Positions 8,080 through 15,711 of a DNA stretch of 64,000 nucleotides are shown here, piece by piece. The notes beneath the pieces are model-generated. The model did not search any database, was not told the origin of the DNA, and was given only the letters and a program-made list of their open reading frames with translations. The stretch is from Phycisphaerae bacterium. Lineage in GTDB: Bacteria > Planctomycetota > Phycisphaerae > Phycisphaerales > UBA1924. The first letter of the stretch is position 1. The number at the start of each line of letters is the position of its first letter. The stretch lies in assembly GCA_030432255.1 (NCBI GenBank), contig JAUIHS010000019.1, forward strand, positions 30,677 through 94,676, in the 5' to 3' direction. A program made the position numbers and the translations under genes.

Positions 8080-8456
8080 CATCGCGGCGACTGACCGCTC
8101 ACGCCATGACGCCCGGTTGCTTCGTGCGTGTCGTGTCGGGCATGCGAGTCGTGCCAGCCAAGCCAGCCCTGCCACCATGGTGAGTCCGGATCGTCCGCAT
8201 TGAGCAGGCCATCGCCGTCATCATCGCGGTCCGCGGGGGACAGGCCGGAGTCGTCCTCGCACAGGCAGGGCGGTCCGAAGAAGTCCGGCGACTCGCAATC
8301 GAATTCGTCCGCGATGCCATCGCAGTCGTGGTCATCCGGGCATCCCGTCGCTGCCCGCTGCACCTTCGATGGGCGCACATCAGTGGGCGGCGCGCAGGCG
8401 GTCATCACCAGCATCAGCATCGCGCAACAGCACAGGCACATCGGTACGACAGCCAT
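7785..8456 (-). CDS. Putative small lipoprotein with Asp-rich calcium-binding repeats; 3' half doubtful
   Basis: From the ATG at 8456 the product starts with a Cys-rich hydrophobic signal and a lipobox (LVMTAC, Cys21), then DHDCDGIADEFDC and DRDDDGDGLLNADDPDSP, which resemble thrombospondin type 3 / EF-hand-like calcium loops common in planctomycete surface proteins. That first third looks like real protein. The remaining 110 residues are Arg/Gly/His-rich, have no recognisable fold and lie opposite the hairpins and terminator of the plus strand. The true end may therefore be lost to a frameshift, or the gene may be decaying. The total of 223 residues should be treated as an upper limit. Confidence 0.45.
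   Translation of the reverse strand: MAVVPMCLCCCAMLMLVMTACAPPTDVRPSKVQRAATGCPDDHDCDGIADEFDCESPDFFGPPCLCEDDSGLSPADRDDDGDGLLNADDPDSPWWQGWLGWHDSHARHDTHEATGRHGVSGQSPRWKQETTRTLSGSTRVVAVAAGVGVVVRPRRCGGGASMPRGDRRQGGEASGRPSLRSDASLSCRTRNRHAARRGKVSSAILDAIHSPDRPGSIRAPGQL
8035..8079 (+). terminator. Strong intrinsic terminator
   Basis: A 15-bp stem (8035-8049 with 8055-8069, two adjacent G-T pairs, otherwise perfect) with a 5-base loop, followed by TTTCTTGTTT. It ends a plus-strand transcript that probably starts at or after mraZ. Confidence 0.85.
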
Positions 8457-8799
8457 GGGGTCCCCTGGAATGAACAACTGCGGAAGCAGTCATGAGAACA
8501 GGACAAGGACAAAAAGGAGTCCGCGTCGGCGCTGTCTCACCGTTCCGCACGTCGCCCCGGAAGCAGCAGCAGGGTTCGGAACAGTGTCGCGTCGTAGACG
8601 CGCCGATCGCGGACACGGAGCGACGTAGGTGTGTCAGGTGATCTCGTCCTCGTGTCGGGCACGACTGTACGCGGCGGACAGCAACGGCCACTGAACTCCC
8701 GCACAAATTCAGCGAGAATCTGTTGGATCCTCCTGGACAGCGCAGAGACAGGGGCGCCCATGTCGGACGCCCCTTGCATCGCGATCGAATCTCAGATGG
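8457..8799. other. Intergenic stretch without a supported gene
   Basis: No open frame here looks like protein. A 7-bp inverted repeat (AGGGGCG...CGCCCCT, around 8753-8778) lies just after the end of the dehydrogenase gene on the minus strand and might act as a weak terminator, but it lacks a T-run. Nothing else is recognised. Confidence 0.5.
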
Positions 8800-9666
8800 T
8801 CACTTCGAGTAATCGAAGACCCCATGTCCCGTCTTGTTGCCCAGCCTGCCGGCGGCAACGAGTTGCTCAAGGAGCGGACACGGACGATAGCGCTCCGAGT
8901 GCAGTCCGTCTGCGAGCACATTCATGATGTGCGCGCAGGTGTCGAGGCCGATGAAGTCAGCGAGTCGCAGAGGCCCCATCGGGTGATTCATTCCGAGCGT
9001 CATGATGCCGTCAAGCGCTTCGGGTTCGGCAACGCCTTCCATCCATGCATAGAACGCTTCGTTGATCATCGGCATCAGGATCCGGTTGGAGACGAAACCC
9101 GGTCGATCGTTGGCCGCGAGCGGTGTCTTCCCCATGCGCTCTGAGAGCGCAATCGTTCGGTCCACAACCGACTGATCGGTCTGGAGTCCCTTGATCACCT
9201 CGACCAGTTTCATGACCGGGACCGGGTTGAAGAAGTGCATGCCGACGACCCGGTGGGCGGCATCGCCCGCCGCCGCTGCGATTTCCGTGATCGAGATGGA
9301 CGACGTATTGCTGGCAAGCACCACATCCTGCCGATCGGCGAACATGGCGGCGAGCCTGCCGAACAGGTCCACCTTGACGTCCCGATCCTCGATGATCGCT
9401 TCGACGATCCAGTCCGCACCGCTCAGGGCGTCGAAAGACTCGTTGTAGTCGATCCGCTTCAGTGCGGCGTCCGCATCCGCCTGCTCCATCCTGCCCTTCT
9501 CAACGGCACGGGCCATCAACTTCTCGTGGAGTGCCTTCGCTTTGCCAAGTTGTGGAGTGTGGGCATCGAAGAGGATGGCATTGATACCGGCGGTCGCTGC
9601 AATCTGCGCGATACCTCCGCCCATCTGACCGGCGCCGATGACGCCGAGGGTGTTGACAGTCGACAT
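8800..9666 (-). CDS. 3-hydroxybutyryl-CoA / 3-hydroxyacyl-CoA dehydrogenase
   Basis: 288 residues, the standard single-enzyme length. The Rossmann motif GVIGAGQMGGGIAQIAA is at residues 8-24. Catalytic-region signatures follow: ASNTSSISITEIA, then GMHFFNPVPVMKLVEVI with the catalytic His, and NDRPGFVSNRILMPMINEA; the C-terminal domain has LADFIGLDTCAHIM and ends in GHGVFDYSK. It oxidises (S)-3-hydroxybutyryl-CoA with NAD(P)+ in fatty acid breakdown or acts in reverse in butyrate/PHB metabolism. No thiolase or crotonase is adjacent, so the pathway direction is open. The ATG has no strong ribosome site; a TACAAT hexamer lies about 45 bases upstream on the coding strand. Confidence 0.93.
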   Translation of the reverse strand: MSTVNTLGVIGAGQMGGGIAQIAATAGINAILFDAHTPQLGKAKALHEKLMARAVEKGRMEQADADAALKRIDYNESFDALSGADWIVEAIIEDRDVKVDLFGRLAAMFADRQDVVLASNTSSISITEIAAAAGDAAHRVVGMHFFNPVPVMKLVEVIKGLQTDQSVVDRTIALSERMGKTPLAANDRPGFVSNRILMPMINEAFYAWMEGVAEPEALDGIMTLGMNHPMGPLRLADFIGLDTCAHIMNVLADGLHSERYRPCPLLEQLVAAGRLGNKTGHGVFDYSK

Positions 9667-9752
9667 GAGAGCCTCATTTCAGGGGGTGAAACAATCGGGA
9701 AATGGAGATTGTAGGGGACCCACGCGCGTCATCAACCTGAGGAGCGATCGGA

Positions 9753-10733
9753 TCAGGTGACCACGGGCACCAGGCGTTCGAGAATCCGCAGGGCCGCCGC
9801 GAGATACAGCGGGTGCCCCTCCCGATGCAGGAAGGCGGGGACGCACGCGGCAAGGAGTACACGCCGGACATTTGCGATCCGGGCGTAGTCATCGACAGCG
9901 GTGTCCAGGCCACGGTCTCTTCTGGCGCGCGCGACGAGCGACACGGGCTTGATCCCCTTGATCACCTCTTCCCGGCCCCAGTACAGGCGTTCCAGGTACA
10001 CACCATCCTCGACCCAGTGACCATGGTGAACCTCGGCGAGGTCGAGCAGCACGCATTCGTCGGGGCCCCACGGGGAGTCCGGACCACGACGCATCAGGTT
10101 GCCTGCATGCAGGTCGCCGTGGCACCAGTTCTCGCAGTCACGGGCGCGCCAGAAAGCCTGGAGCTGCGGCAGGTGACGCTGCACTTCGCGGACCATGGTG
10201 CTCCATCGCTGTTCATCCGGAATGCGGCTGTCACGGATCGCGGCGCGGGCGTGCTCCAGCAACTTGCCCCAGTCGGCCTGCGGAGCAGGGTCGGCAGCGC
10301 ACACGGCCTTGTTGGCATGGACAGAGAACGAAGCGCATGCGGCAGCGAGTTCTCTGAACACGTCCTTGTGCAGTCGGGCGGCGAGCGGATCGCCGGGAAG
10401 CCGTTCCATCACGAGCCAGGCGAAGTCATGGCCCCCCAGTTCGCGGCCGAATGCTGCAAGTCTCGGTGTCGGCGCATCGGTCTCGGCGAGCGCGGTCGTG
10501 AAGCGGAACTCCGTGGGTCCGACCGGGAACTTGATGACGACATCGCGGTCCGTTCCATCGTCCCAGCGGTACTTCCCGTACGCGGTGGCGGCACCACCTC
10601 GTTGCCAGTCCACTCGGAACCAATGGACATCATGCAACTTGTCATTGCAGGATTCGATCAGCGCGGGTTCGAGTTGCGGTCCCAGATCGTGGGCGTCGAA
10701 GTGTGCCGTCTCAGCGAGCCCTTCGCCAGTCAT
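9753..10733 (-). CDS. Aminoglycoside-phosphotransferase-fold kinase
   Basis: 326 residues from the ATG at 10733, preceded by AGGGAG. A longer frame would overlap bioA, so the shorter start is preferred. The N-lobe has DVVIKFPVG with the ATP-binding Lys. The Brenner motif CHGDLHAGNLM supplies the catalytic Asp and Asn, and LLDLAEVHHGHW stands at the metal-binding position, where most relatives have a D-F/W-D/E form. Such kinases phosphorylate small molecules such as choline, fructosamines, homoserine or antibiotics. Nothing here points to antibiotic resistance; the substrate is unknown. It lies 44 bases after bioA on the same strand and may share its transcript. Confidence 0.75.
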   Translation of the reverse strand: MTGEGLAETAHFDAHDLGPQLEPALIESCNDKLHDVHWFRVDWQRGGAATAYGKYRWDDGTDRDVVIKFPVGPTEFRFTTALAETDAPTPRLAAFGRELGGHDFAWLVMERLPGDPLAARLHKDVFRELAAACASFSVHANKAVCAADPAPQADWGKLLEHARAAIRDSRIPDEQRWSTMVREVQRHLPQLQAFWRARDCENWCHGDLHAGNLMRRGPDSPWGPDECVLLDLAEVHHGHWVEDGVYLERLYWGREEVIKGIKPVSLVARARRDRGLDTAVDDYARIANVRRVLLAACVPAFLHREGHPLYLAAALRILERLVPVVT

Positions 10734-10777
10734 CCGTTGCGCTTCTCCCTGCGAGGATCGGGTCAGGTTGCAGTCTA

Positions 10778-12223
10778 TCAGAGGTGCTCTGCGAAGTCGA
10801 AGCATTCCCATGTCCGCGTGATGATGTCGAGAGCCTCATCCAGCAGAGAGGCGTTCATGGCCGGTGCCGGCATGAAAATGACAACGTTTCCCAGCGGGCG
10901 GATCATCAGACCGGCGGCTCTCATGGCGAGGCAAAGGCGGTGGGGAACCTGTGCTTCGGGTGAGAAGGGGCGTCCCTGCTGCCGATCGGCCGTGAGTTCT
11001 ATGCCTGTCATCAGGCCGCGCTGACGCACGTCGAGGACATGCGGATGATCAAGCAGATTCGAGAGTGCCGCGGTGATGCGCCCGGCATTCGCCCTCGCGT
11101 TATCGAGGACCTCGTTTCGGTTGAAGAGGTCAAGTGACGCCAGTGCCGCGGCACACGCGAGCGGGTTCCCGGTGAACGTATGTCCGTGATAGAGCGTTCG
11201 ATTCTGTGACAGGTCACCCTCGAACGCTTCCGCGATCGTGTTGCGACACAGTGTCGCTGCGAGCGGCAGGTAGCCGGCGGACAGTCCCTTGGCCACGCAC
11301 AGGATGTCAGGCGTAACGTTTTCGACATCACAGGCGAACATCTCTCCGGTTCGACCGAAGCCGGTGGCGACCTCGTCGGCTATGAGCAGGACTCCATGCC
11401 GGCGGGCGAGTTCCGCGACGCCGCGGAGGTAGCCTTCGGGCTGTTCGATCATCCCGGCGGCTCCCTGCATGAGCGGCTCGATCACGATGGCGGCGCATCG
11501 ATCGCCGGTCTGTTCGAGCAGCATCTCCAGTGCGTGCAAAGCAGCGGATACGCATGCTTCTCTACGCTCGGGTGATCGACTCGGCCAGTCGCGGGCGGGG
11601 TTGGCGAGGGGCCTGATGTTGAAGTGCGGGTCAGGGTGGCAGACGTCCGGTGCGGGCGCCCAGGCGCATTGGAATGTCATGCGCTGGAAGGGACGGTGGA
11701 AGTAGGCGCTGTACCCGACCGACATCGCGCCCGTTGTGTCGCCGTGATAGGCGCCGGAGATGCCGATGAGCGTGTTGCGCTGGGGCTGTCCGGTGTGGTG
11801 CCAGAATCCGATGGCCATCTTGAAGGCCAGCTCAGTCGCGGTGGCGCCGGCGTCGGAGTAGAAGACCTTGGTCTCTGCGCCGGGCACACGCATTTCCCCC
11901 GGAGCGATGCCCACCAGTCTTTCGGCGAGGTGAATGGCGGGGACGGAGGCCAGGCCGAGCATGGTGGAATGGGCGACGCGATCAAGTTGATCTCTGATGG
12001 CCTGATCGATCTCGGGGACCCGGTGTCCATGCACATTGCACCACAGGCTCGAGAAGCCGTCGATGTACCGGTGGCCATCTGTATCGATGAGATGGAATCC
12101 CTCGGCGGCCTCGATGATCGTCGGCTGCGAGTCGCGCCACTGGCGCATCGGTGTAAACGGGTGCCAGACGTGATCGAAATCAACCTGAGTCAGGGCCCGG
12201 GTATCTGGGAGAGTAGGGGGCAT
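10778..12223 (-). CDS. bioA: Adenosylmethionine--8-amino-7-oxononanoate aminotransferase
   Basis: 481 residues from ATG 12223; the longer open frame adds a low-quality leader and lacks a better site. BioA-type features: HVWHPFTPMRQW near the N-terminus, GAYHGDTTGAMSVGY, the PLP-phosphate/aldimine region IADEVATGFGRTGEMFAC, the Schiff-base lysine in CVAKGLSAGYLPLA, and HGHTFTGNPLACAAA. It makes 7,8-diaminopelargonate from KAPA and SAM (or Lys in BioK types) in biotin synthesis. No other bio gene is nearby. The family could include other class-III aminotransferases, but the WHPFT motif favours BioA. Confidence 0.88.
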   Translation of the reverse strand: MPPTLPDTRALTQVDFDHVWHPFTPMRQWRDSQPTIIEAAEGFHLIDTDGHRYIDGFSSLWCNVHGHRVPEIDQAIRDQLDRVAHSTMLGLASVPAIHLAERLVGIAPGEMRVPGAETKVFYSDAGATATELAFKMAIGFWHHTGQPQRNTLIGISGAYHGDTTGAMSVGYSAYFHRPFQRMTFQCAWAPAPDVCHPDPHFNIRPLANPARDWPSRSPERREACVSAALHALEMLLEQTGDRCAAIVIEPLMQGAAGMIEQPEGYLRGVAELARRHGVLLIADEVATGFGRTGEMFACDVENVTPDILCVAKGLSAGYLPLAATLCRNTIAEAFEGDLSQNRTLYHGHTFTGNPLACAAALASLDLFNRNEVLDNARANAGRITAALSNLLDHPHVLDVRQRGLMTGIELTADRQQGRPFSPEAQVPHRLCLAMRAAGLMIRPLGNVVIFMPAPAMNASLLDEALDIITRTWECFDFAEHL

Positions 12224-12305
12224 GAGCACAGTGTAGAGCGTCACCCCGGCGGGGACAGTGAATCCACCGGCTGATCCGCCGGGTGGCAATCACCAGTCGC
12301 CCCTC

Positions 12306-12311
12306 TAGAAT
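12306..12311 (+). promoter_or_regulatory. -10 hexamer TAGAAT close to the HAD gene start
   Basis: TAGAAT ends 7 bases before the ATG at 12319; a GTGGCA at 12283-12288 gives a 17-base spacer and matches four of six bases of TTGACA. Transcription would begin at or next to the ATG, giving a leaderless mRNA. No ribosome site is present. Confidence 0.55.
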
Positions 12312-12318
12312 GCCGACC

Positions 12319-13230
12319 ATGAAATGCCGCTATGACCTCATTGCCCTCGATCTTGATGGGACGCTCCTGGGTCCTGACGGTCGGGTCTCGCCCGAGAATC
12401 GTCGGGCGGTCGATGACGCGAGAGCCGCGGGTGTCGAGGTGGTCATCTGCACGGGACGCGGCTTCGTCGAATCAACCGCAGCCATCGATGCCATCGATGC
12501 GCGCAGGCCGGCACGCGGCCGGAGTGTCGCCCCGATGGTGTGCGCCGGCGGCGCGATGGTCGTCGATGCCCTCTCGGGCAAGACCCTTCACCGCTGGGCG
12601 ATGCGGCAGGACCTTGTCGATCGACTTTGCGCGCACTTTGCTGCTGCGAACCGCGCCCCACTGATCCTGAAGGATCGCGACGCGGCCGGGTTCGACTATC
12701 TGTTCGTACGTTCCGGACCGATGGAATACCCGACCAAGTGGTGGTTCAGTGTCATGGATGTCATCGTGCGGCAGGTGGACTCGATCGAAGAGGATGCGCA
12801 TCCTGAGCACACGGTGCGTGTTGGTTTTGCGGCGGTGGCTGATGTGATGCATGCGCTGGCTGAGAGCGTGCATGCGGAGTTTGGTCCCGAGACGATGACT
12901 CAGCACTTTGCTGCGGTAGCCGGGAGCAAGGACTCCGGTGCGCACGGGGCGAAGGACGAGCGCGTTCATCTGCTGGAGGTCTTTGATCCCCAGGTGAGCA
13001 AATGGACCGCGATCCATCGCCTTGCGTTGGAGCAGGGCATTGATCGAGATCGCATCGCCGCCATCGGTGACGAGGTCAATGACGTCGCGATGATCGAGGG
13101 TGCCGGTCTCGGAATCGCGATGGGCAATGCGGTCGACGCGGTTCGTGAGGCTGCTGACATGCACACGAAGTCAAACGCGGAACACGGCGTCGCCCATGCG
13201 ATCGACCGGGTACTGGTGGGCGAGTGGTGA
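12319..13230 (+). CDS. HAD-superfamily hydrolase, Cof type
   Basis: 303 residues with the four HAD motifs: DLDGTLLGPDG (nucleophile Asp) at the N-terminus, ICTGRG (motif II Thr), a Lys-containing segment before the last domain, and IAAIGDEVNDVAMIEGAGLGIAMGNA (motif IV). The large C2B cap between motifs II and III (about 80-210) marks the Cof/IIB class, which dephosphorylates sugar phosphates, flavin phosphates or other small phosphates. The substrate cannot be read from sequence. ATG 12319 is preferred over 12310 because of the TAGAAT hexamer just upstream. The gene leads a HAD-rsmA-mtnP run with a 24-base gap to rsmA. Confidence 0.85.
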   Translation: MKCRYDLIALDLDGTLLGPDGRVSPENRRAVDDARAAGVEVVICTGRGFVESTAAIDAIDARRPARGRSVAPMVCAGGAMVVDALSGKTLHRWAMRQDLVDRLCAHFAAANRAPLILKDRDAAGFDYLFVRSGPMEYPTKWWFSVMDVIVRQVDSIEEDAHPEHTVRVGFAAVADVMHALAESVHAEFGPETMTQHFAAVAGSKDSGAHGAKDERVHLLEVFDPQVSKWTAIHRLALEQGIDRDRIAAIGDEVNDVAMIEGAGLGIAMGNAVDAVREAADMHTKSNAEHGVAHAIDRVLVGEW

Positions 13231-13254
13231 ACACGCATCGGCGAGGATGTTTGC

Positions 13255-14079
13255 GTGCAGACGCTGACTGAAATCAGGACGATGCTGGAATCCCGGGGAT
13301 TGGCGCCCAAGAAGTCGCTGGGTCAGAACTTCCTTCACGATCACAACCTGATCCGGCGGCTTGTCGAGGTGGCCGGTGTGGGCGAAGGTGATCTCGTGCT
13401 GGAGGTCGGGCCGGGAACGGGAGCGCTGACCGTCTGCCTGATCGAATCGGGGTGTGAGGTCGTGGCATGCGAGATGGACGATGGCCTCGCAGACCTGTTG
13501 CGCGACACGCTCGGTGATGCGATTCGACTGATCCACGGTGACTGCCTGGAGTCGAAGCGGCGGATTCATTCCGGCATCGTCGATGCGCTCGCCGGTCGAC
13601 CCTTTACACTCGTTGCAAACCTTCCCTACCAGGCGGCCGGGCCACTCATGATGCGGCTGTCGCTGGATCATCCGGAGTGCCGCGGCCAGTACGTCACGAT
13701 CCAGCGTGAAGTGGGTCAACGTCTTCGGGCGGCGCCGGGGTCGAAGACGTACGGCGAGTTGACCGTCATCGTGCAGGCGTTCAATCGCGTGAGCCGCATC
13801 GCCACGCTGCCGCCCGGCTGCTTCTGGCCACAGCCGAAAGTCGTGAGTGAGATGGTGGCCCTTGAGCGGCGTGCTGAAGCGCTGGTCCGAGACGGGGCCG
13901 CGCTGGAGTCGCTCTGCGGTCGGCTCTTTGCCCAGCGTCGCAAGCAACTCGGGACGATCCTCGGTCGGGACATTTCGTGGCCGGACGGGGTGACGCCGCA
14001 GCTTCGCCCCGAAGCGCTGAGCGTTGAACAACTCGCAGAACTTGCGATGGGGTTCCGCGGCAAGGAGGAGTCATCATGA
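13255..14079 (+). CDS. rsmA: 16S rRNA (A1518/A1519-N6,N6)-dimethyltransferase RsmA/KsgA
   Basis: 274 residues. The order is that of the family: KKSLGQNFLHD at the N-terminus, SAM motif I LEVGPGTGALT, acidic motif (VVACEMDDG), GDCLE, and the catalytic NLPY in LVANLPYQ, followed by QREVGQRL and a C-terminal helical domain with FWPQPKV. It dimethylates two adenines in helix 45 during 30S maturation. The GTG start has GAGG 8 bases upstream. The stop overlaps mtnP by 4 bases. Tyr is followed by Gln rather than the common Asn, a mild variation. Confidence 0.95.
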   Translation: MQTLTEIRTMLESRGLAPKKSLGQNFLHDHNLIRRLVEVAGVGEGDLVLEVGPGTGALTVCLIESGCEVVACEMDDGLADLLRDTLGDAIRLIHGDCLESKRRIHSGIVDALAGRPFTLVANLPYQAAGPLMMRLSLDHPECRGQYVTIQREVGQRLRAAPGSKTYGELTVIVQAFNRVSRIATLPPGCFWPQPKVVSEMVALERRAEALVRDGAALESLCGRLFAQRRKQLGTILGRDISWPDGVTPQLRPEALSVEQLAELAMGFRGKEESS

Positions 14080-14972
14080 AGATCGGGATCATCGGTGGTA
14101 CGGGGATTGGTGAGCGTCTCCTCGACGAACTTGGGCACGAGAATATTGAGCGTCACGACGTCGAGACGCCGTGGGGCGCACCGAGTGATGCGATCGTGAC
14201 GGCCGAATGGGAGTGGGGCGAGGGTGAGCGCGTGGGAGTTGCCCTGCTCAACCGACATGGGCCGGGGCACAGATATCCGCCGCACCGCGTCCCGTACCGT
14301 GCGAATGTCTTTGCACTGAAGGCGCTGGGCGTCACGCACGTGTTGTCGACGGGCGCGGTCGGCTCACTGCGCGAGGGGATCCGTCCCGGCGAACTGGTGT
14401 TGTGCGATCAGTTCCTGGATCGGACGGTCTCGCGGGCGCGGACGTTCTACGACGAGGAGGCGGTGCACATCGAGTTTGCGGATCCCTGCTGTCCGGTGAT
14501 GCGGGGCTGGTTGCTGCAGGCGTCACGAAGAGTTGCGGTGACGCTGCATGAGCGTGGTGTTCACGTGGTGATTGAGGGTCCATCGTTCTCGACGCGTGCC
14601 GAAGCGCACATGCATCGAGCGCTGGGCGCCGATGTTGTCGGGATGACAGCGATGCCCGAGGCGCGGCTGGTGCGGGAAGCGGAGATGGCGTATGCGCTGT
14701 TGACGCTGCCGACTGACGACGACTGCTGGCGCCCCCGACCGGTCGAGGATCCAGGATCACTTCTGTCCGAGATTCGTGCGAACCTGGATCGGGCATCGGA
14801 GAGCGCGTTCGCGCTGATCAGTTCTGCGCTGGCTGACGTCACGCTCCTGCGATCGACCCCATCACCCGCGCACACGGCGCTGGAGCATGCGATCTGGTCG
14901 GCCGGGTCGGAGATTTCTTCAGCGCGAAGGACAGCGCTGCATCCTCTGTGGGGGCGCGTGCTGCAAGCCTGA
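14076..14972 (+). CDS. mtnP: S-methyl-5'-thioadenosine phosphorylase
   Basis: 298 residues of the PNP/MTAP family: GIIGGTGIGERLLDEL with the phosphate-binding loop, NRHGPGHRYPPHRVPYRANV, GSLREGIRPGELVLCDQFLDRT, and VVGMTAMPEARLVREAEMAYA with the substrate-pocket methionine. It splits methylthioadenosine, a polyamine and AHL by-product, into adenine and methylthioribose-1-phosphate for methionine salvage. An AAGGAGGA ribosome site sits 6 bases upstream, inside the end of rsmA, so the two are translationally coupled. Some homologues act on inosine or guanosine; GMTAMPEA fits MTAP-like members best. No other salvage gene is near. Confidence 0.9.
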   Translation: MKIGIIGGTGIGERLLDELGHENIERHDVETPWGAPSDAIVTAEWEWGEGERVGVALLNRHGPGHRYPPHRVPYRANVFALKALGVTHVLSTGAVGSLREGIRPGELVLCDQFLDRTVSRARTFYDEEAVHIEFADPCCPVMRGWLLQASRRVAVTLHERGVHVVIEGPSFSTRAEAHMHRALGADVVGMTAMPEARLVREAEMAYALLTLPTDDDCWRPRPVEDPGSLLSEIRANLDRASESAFALISSALADVTLLRSTPSPAHTALEHAIWSAGSEISSARRTALHPLWGRVLQA

Positions 14973-15003
14973 GCTGGAATGGACGACGGAGCCGAGGGAC
15001 CGT

Positions 15004-15225
15004 TCAGCTGACGGTGACGCCGGCGGCAATCTTGGCGACGACCTCGGGTGTTTCGGAGAGGATCTGATCGGCGACTTCGCGCCGGTGAACCGCGATCTCA
15101 CGTGGGAACTCAAGCGCCACGCGCACGCGATCACCCTTGATACCCGCAATCCGAATCACGCCGATCGGGTTGGAAGGGTCACCGATGACCACCTCTTCAC
15201 CTTCTCGCCTTGTGATGACAAGCAT
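15004..15225 (-). CDS. csrA: Carbon storage / translational regulator CsrA
   Basis: 73 residues: MLVITRREGEEVVIG with the conserved Arg6, GIKGDRVRVALEFP and EIAVHRREV with the RNA-contacting Arg, the five-strand dimer typical of CsrA. It binds GGA-containing hairpins at ribosome sites and controls carbon storage, biofilm and motility genes. The start at 15225 (not the longer upstream frame) is fixed by a perfect AGGAGG 5 bases away and by family length. The AGGAGG sits in the loop of a small hairpin (separate entry), suggesting self-control. A partner FliW is not in the window. Confidence 0.95.
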   Translation of the reverse strand: MLVITRREGEEVVIGDPSNPIGVIRIAGIKGDRVRVALEFPREIAVHRREVADQILSETPEVVAKIAAGVTVS

Positions 15226-15227
15226 GT

Positions 15228-15240
15228 GGACCTCCTGTCC
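15228..15240 (-). promoter_or_regulatory. GGA-loop hairpin over the csrA ribosome site
   Basis: On the mRNA strand the leader reads GGAC-AGGAG-GTCC: a 4-bp stem presenting GGA in the loop, with the csrA Shine-Dalgarno AGGAGG overlapping it. This is the form of a CsrA binding site and suggests autorepression at translation initiation. Confidence 0.5.
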
Positions 15241-15379
15241 GCAAGGCCACCCGGAGATCATGTACCCACCAACCCCAAGCGTACCAGATGGGGCATGGAA
15301 ACCAATCACTTTTTGGACGTTCCGAAAGGTAAGCGTTCGATAACATCGACCGGACGTCACCCGCTGCGCGGTTTCTGCG

Positions 15380-15637
15380 CTACTCCACCGCCTCCACCGA
15401 TGCGACCTCCGGCACGTGCTCCCGGAGGTTCCGCTCGATCCCCATCTTCAGAGTCAGGCTGCTGGACGGGCAGCCGACGCACGCACCATGCAGCCGGACC
15501 CGCACCTCGTTGCCCGGAGTCACCTCGACCAGTTCGATATCCCCACCGTCCATCTGGACCGCCGGGCGAATACGATCGATCACGTAGGCCACCCGGTCGA
15601 AGATCGAGGGGTCAGTTGCTTCGGGAGTGCTGTTCAT
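15380..15637 (-). CDS. NifU-like Fe-S scaffold (Nfu domain) protein
   Basis: 85 residues forming a lone NifU C-terminal (Nfu) domain: VIDRIRPAVQMDGGDIELVEV, RVRLHGACVGCPSSSLTLKMGIE with the CxxC that carries a [4Fe-4S] cluster, and a final REHVPEVASVEAV. Single-domain Nfu proteins pass clusters to target enzymes such as aconitase, LipA or succinate dehydrogenase (an sdh operon lies at 26.9-30.5 kb). It is 154 bases before csrA on the same strand; the leader of csrA fills the gap. No isc or suf gene is adjacent. Confidence 0.93.
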   Translation of the reverse strand: MNSTPEATDPSIFDRVAYVIDRIRPAVQMDGGDIELVEVTPGNEVRVRLHGACVGCPSSSLTLKMGIERNLREHVPEVASVEAVE

Positions 15638-15698
15638 ACTTCGTGAGATGGTAGTCCAGCCGAGGGTTTCCGGCCAACCCGGTCCTGCGAAGTTGGCG

Positions 15699-15704
15699 TA
15701 GACT
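15699..15704 (+). promoter_or_regulatory. -10 hexamer TAGACT 7 bases before a start codon
   Basis: TAGACT followed by seven bases and the ATG at 15712. No Shine-Dalgarno sequence is present in between, so a leaderless transcript is likely. A matching -35 is not obvious. Confidence 0.55.
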
Positions 15705-15711
15705 GACTTGT

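Noticed and set aside
7598..8200. Rest of a dcw cluster (rsmH, fts genes) after mraZ
   Set aside because: None of the plus-strand frames shows RsmH or FtsL/FtsI motifs.
8537..8779. An 80-residue minus-strand open frame
   Set aside because: No recognisable domain, poor ribosome site and arginine-rich late part.
9753..10811. Longer start for the APH-fold kinase gene
   Set aside because: It would overlap the bioA coding end by 34 bases, and ATG 10733 has a ribosome site.
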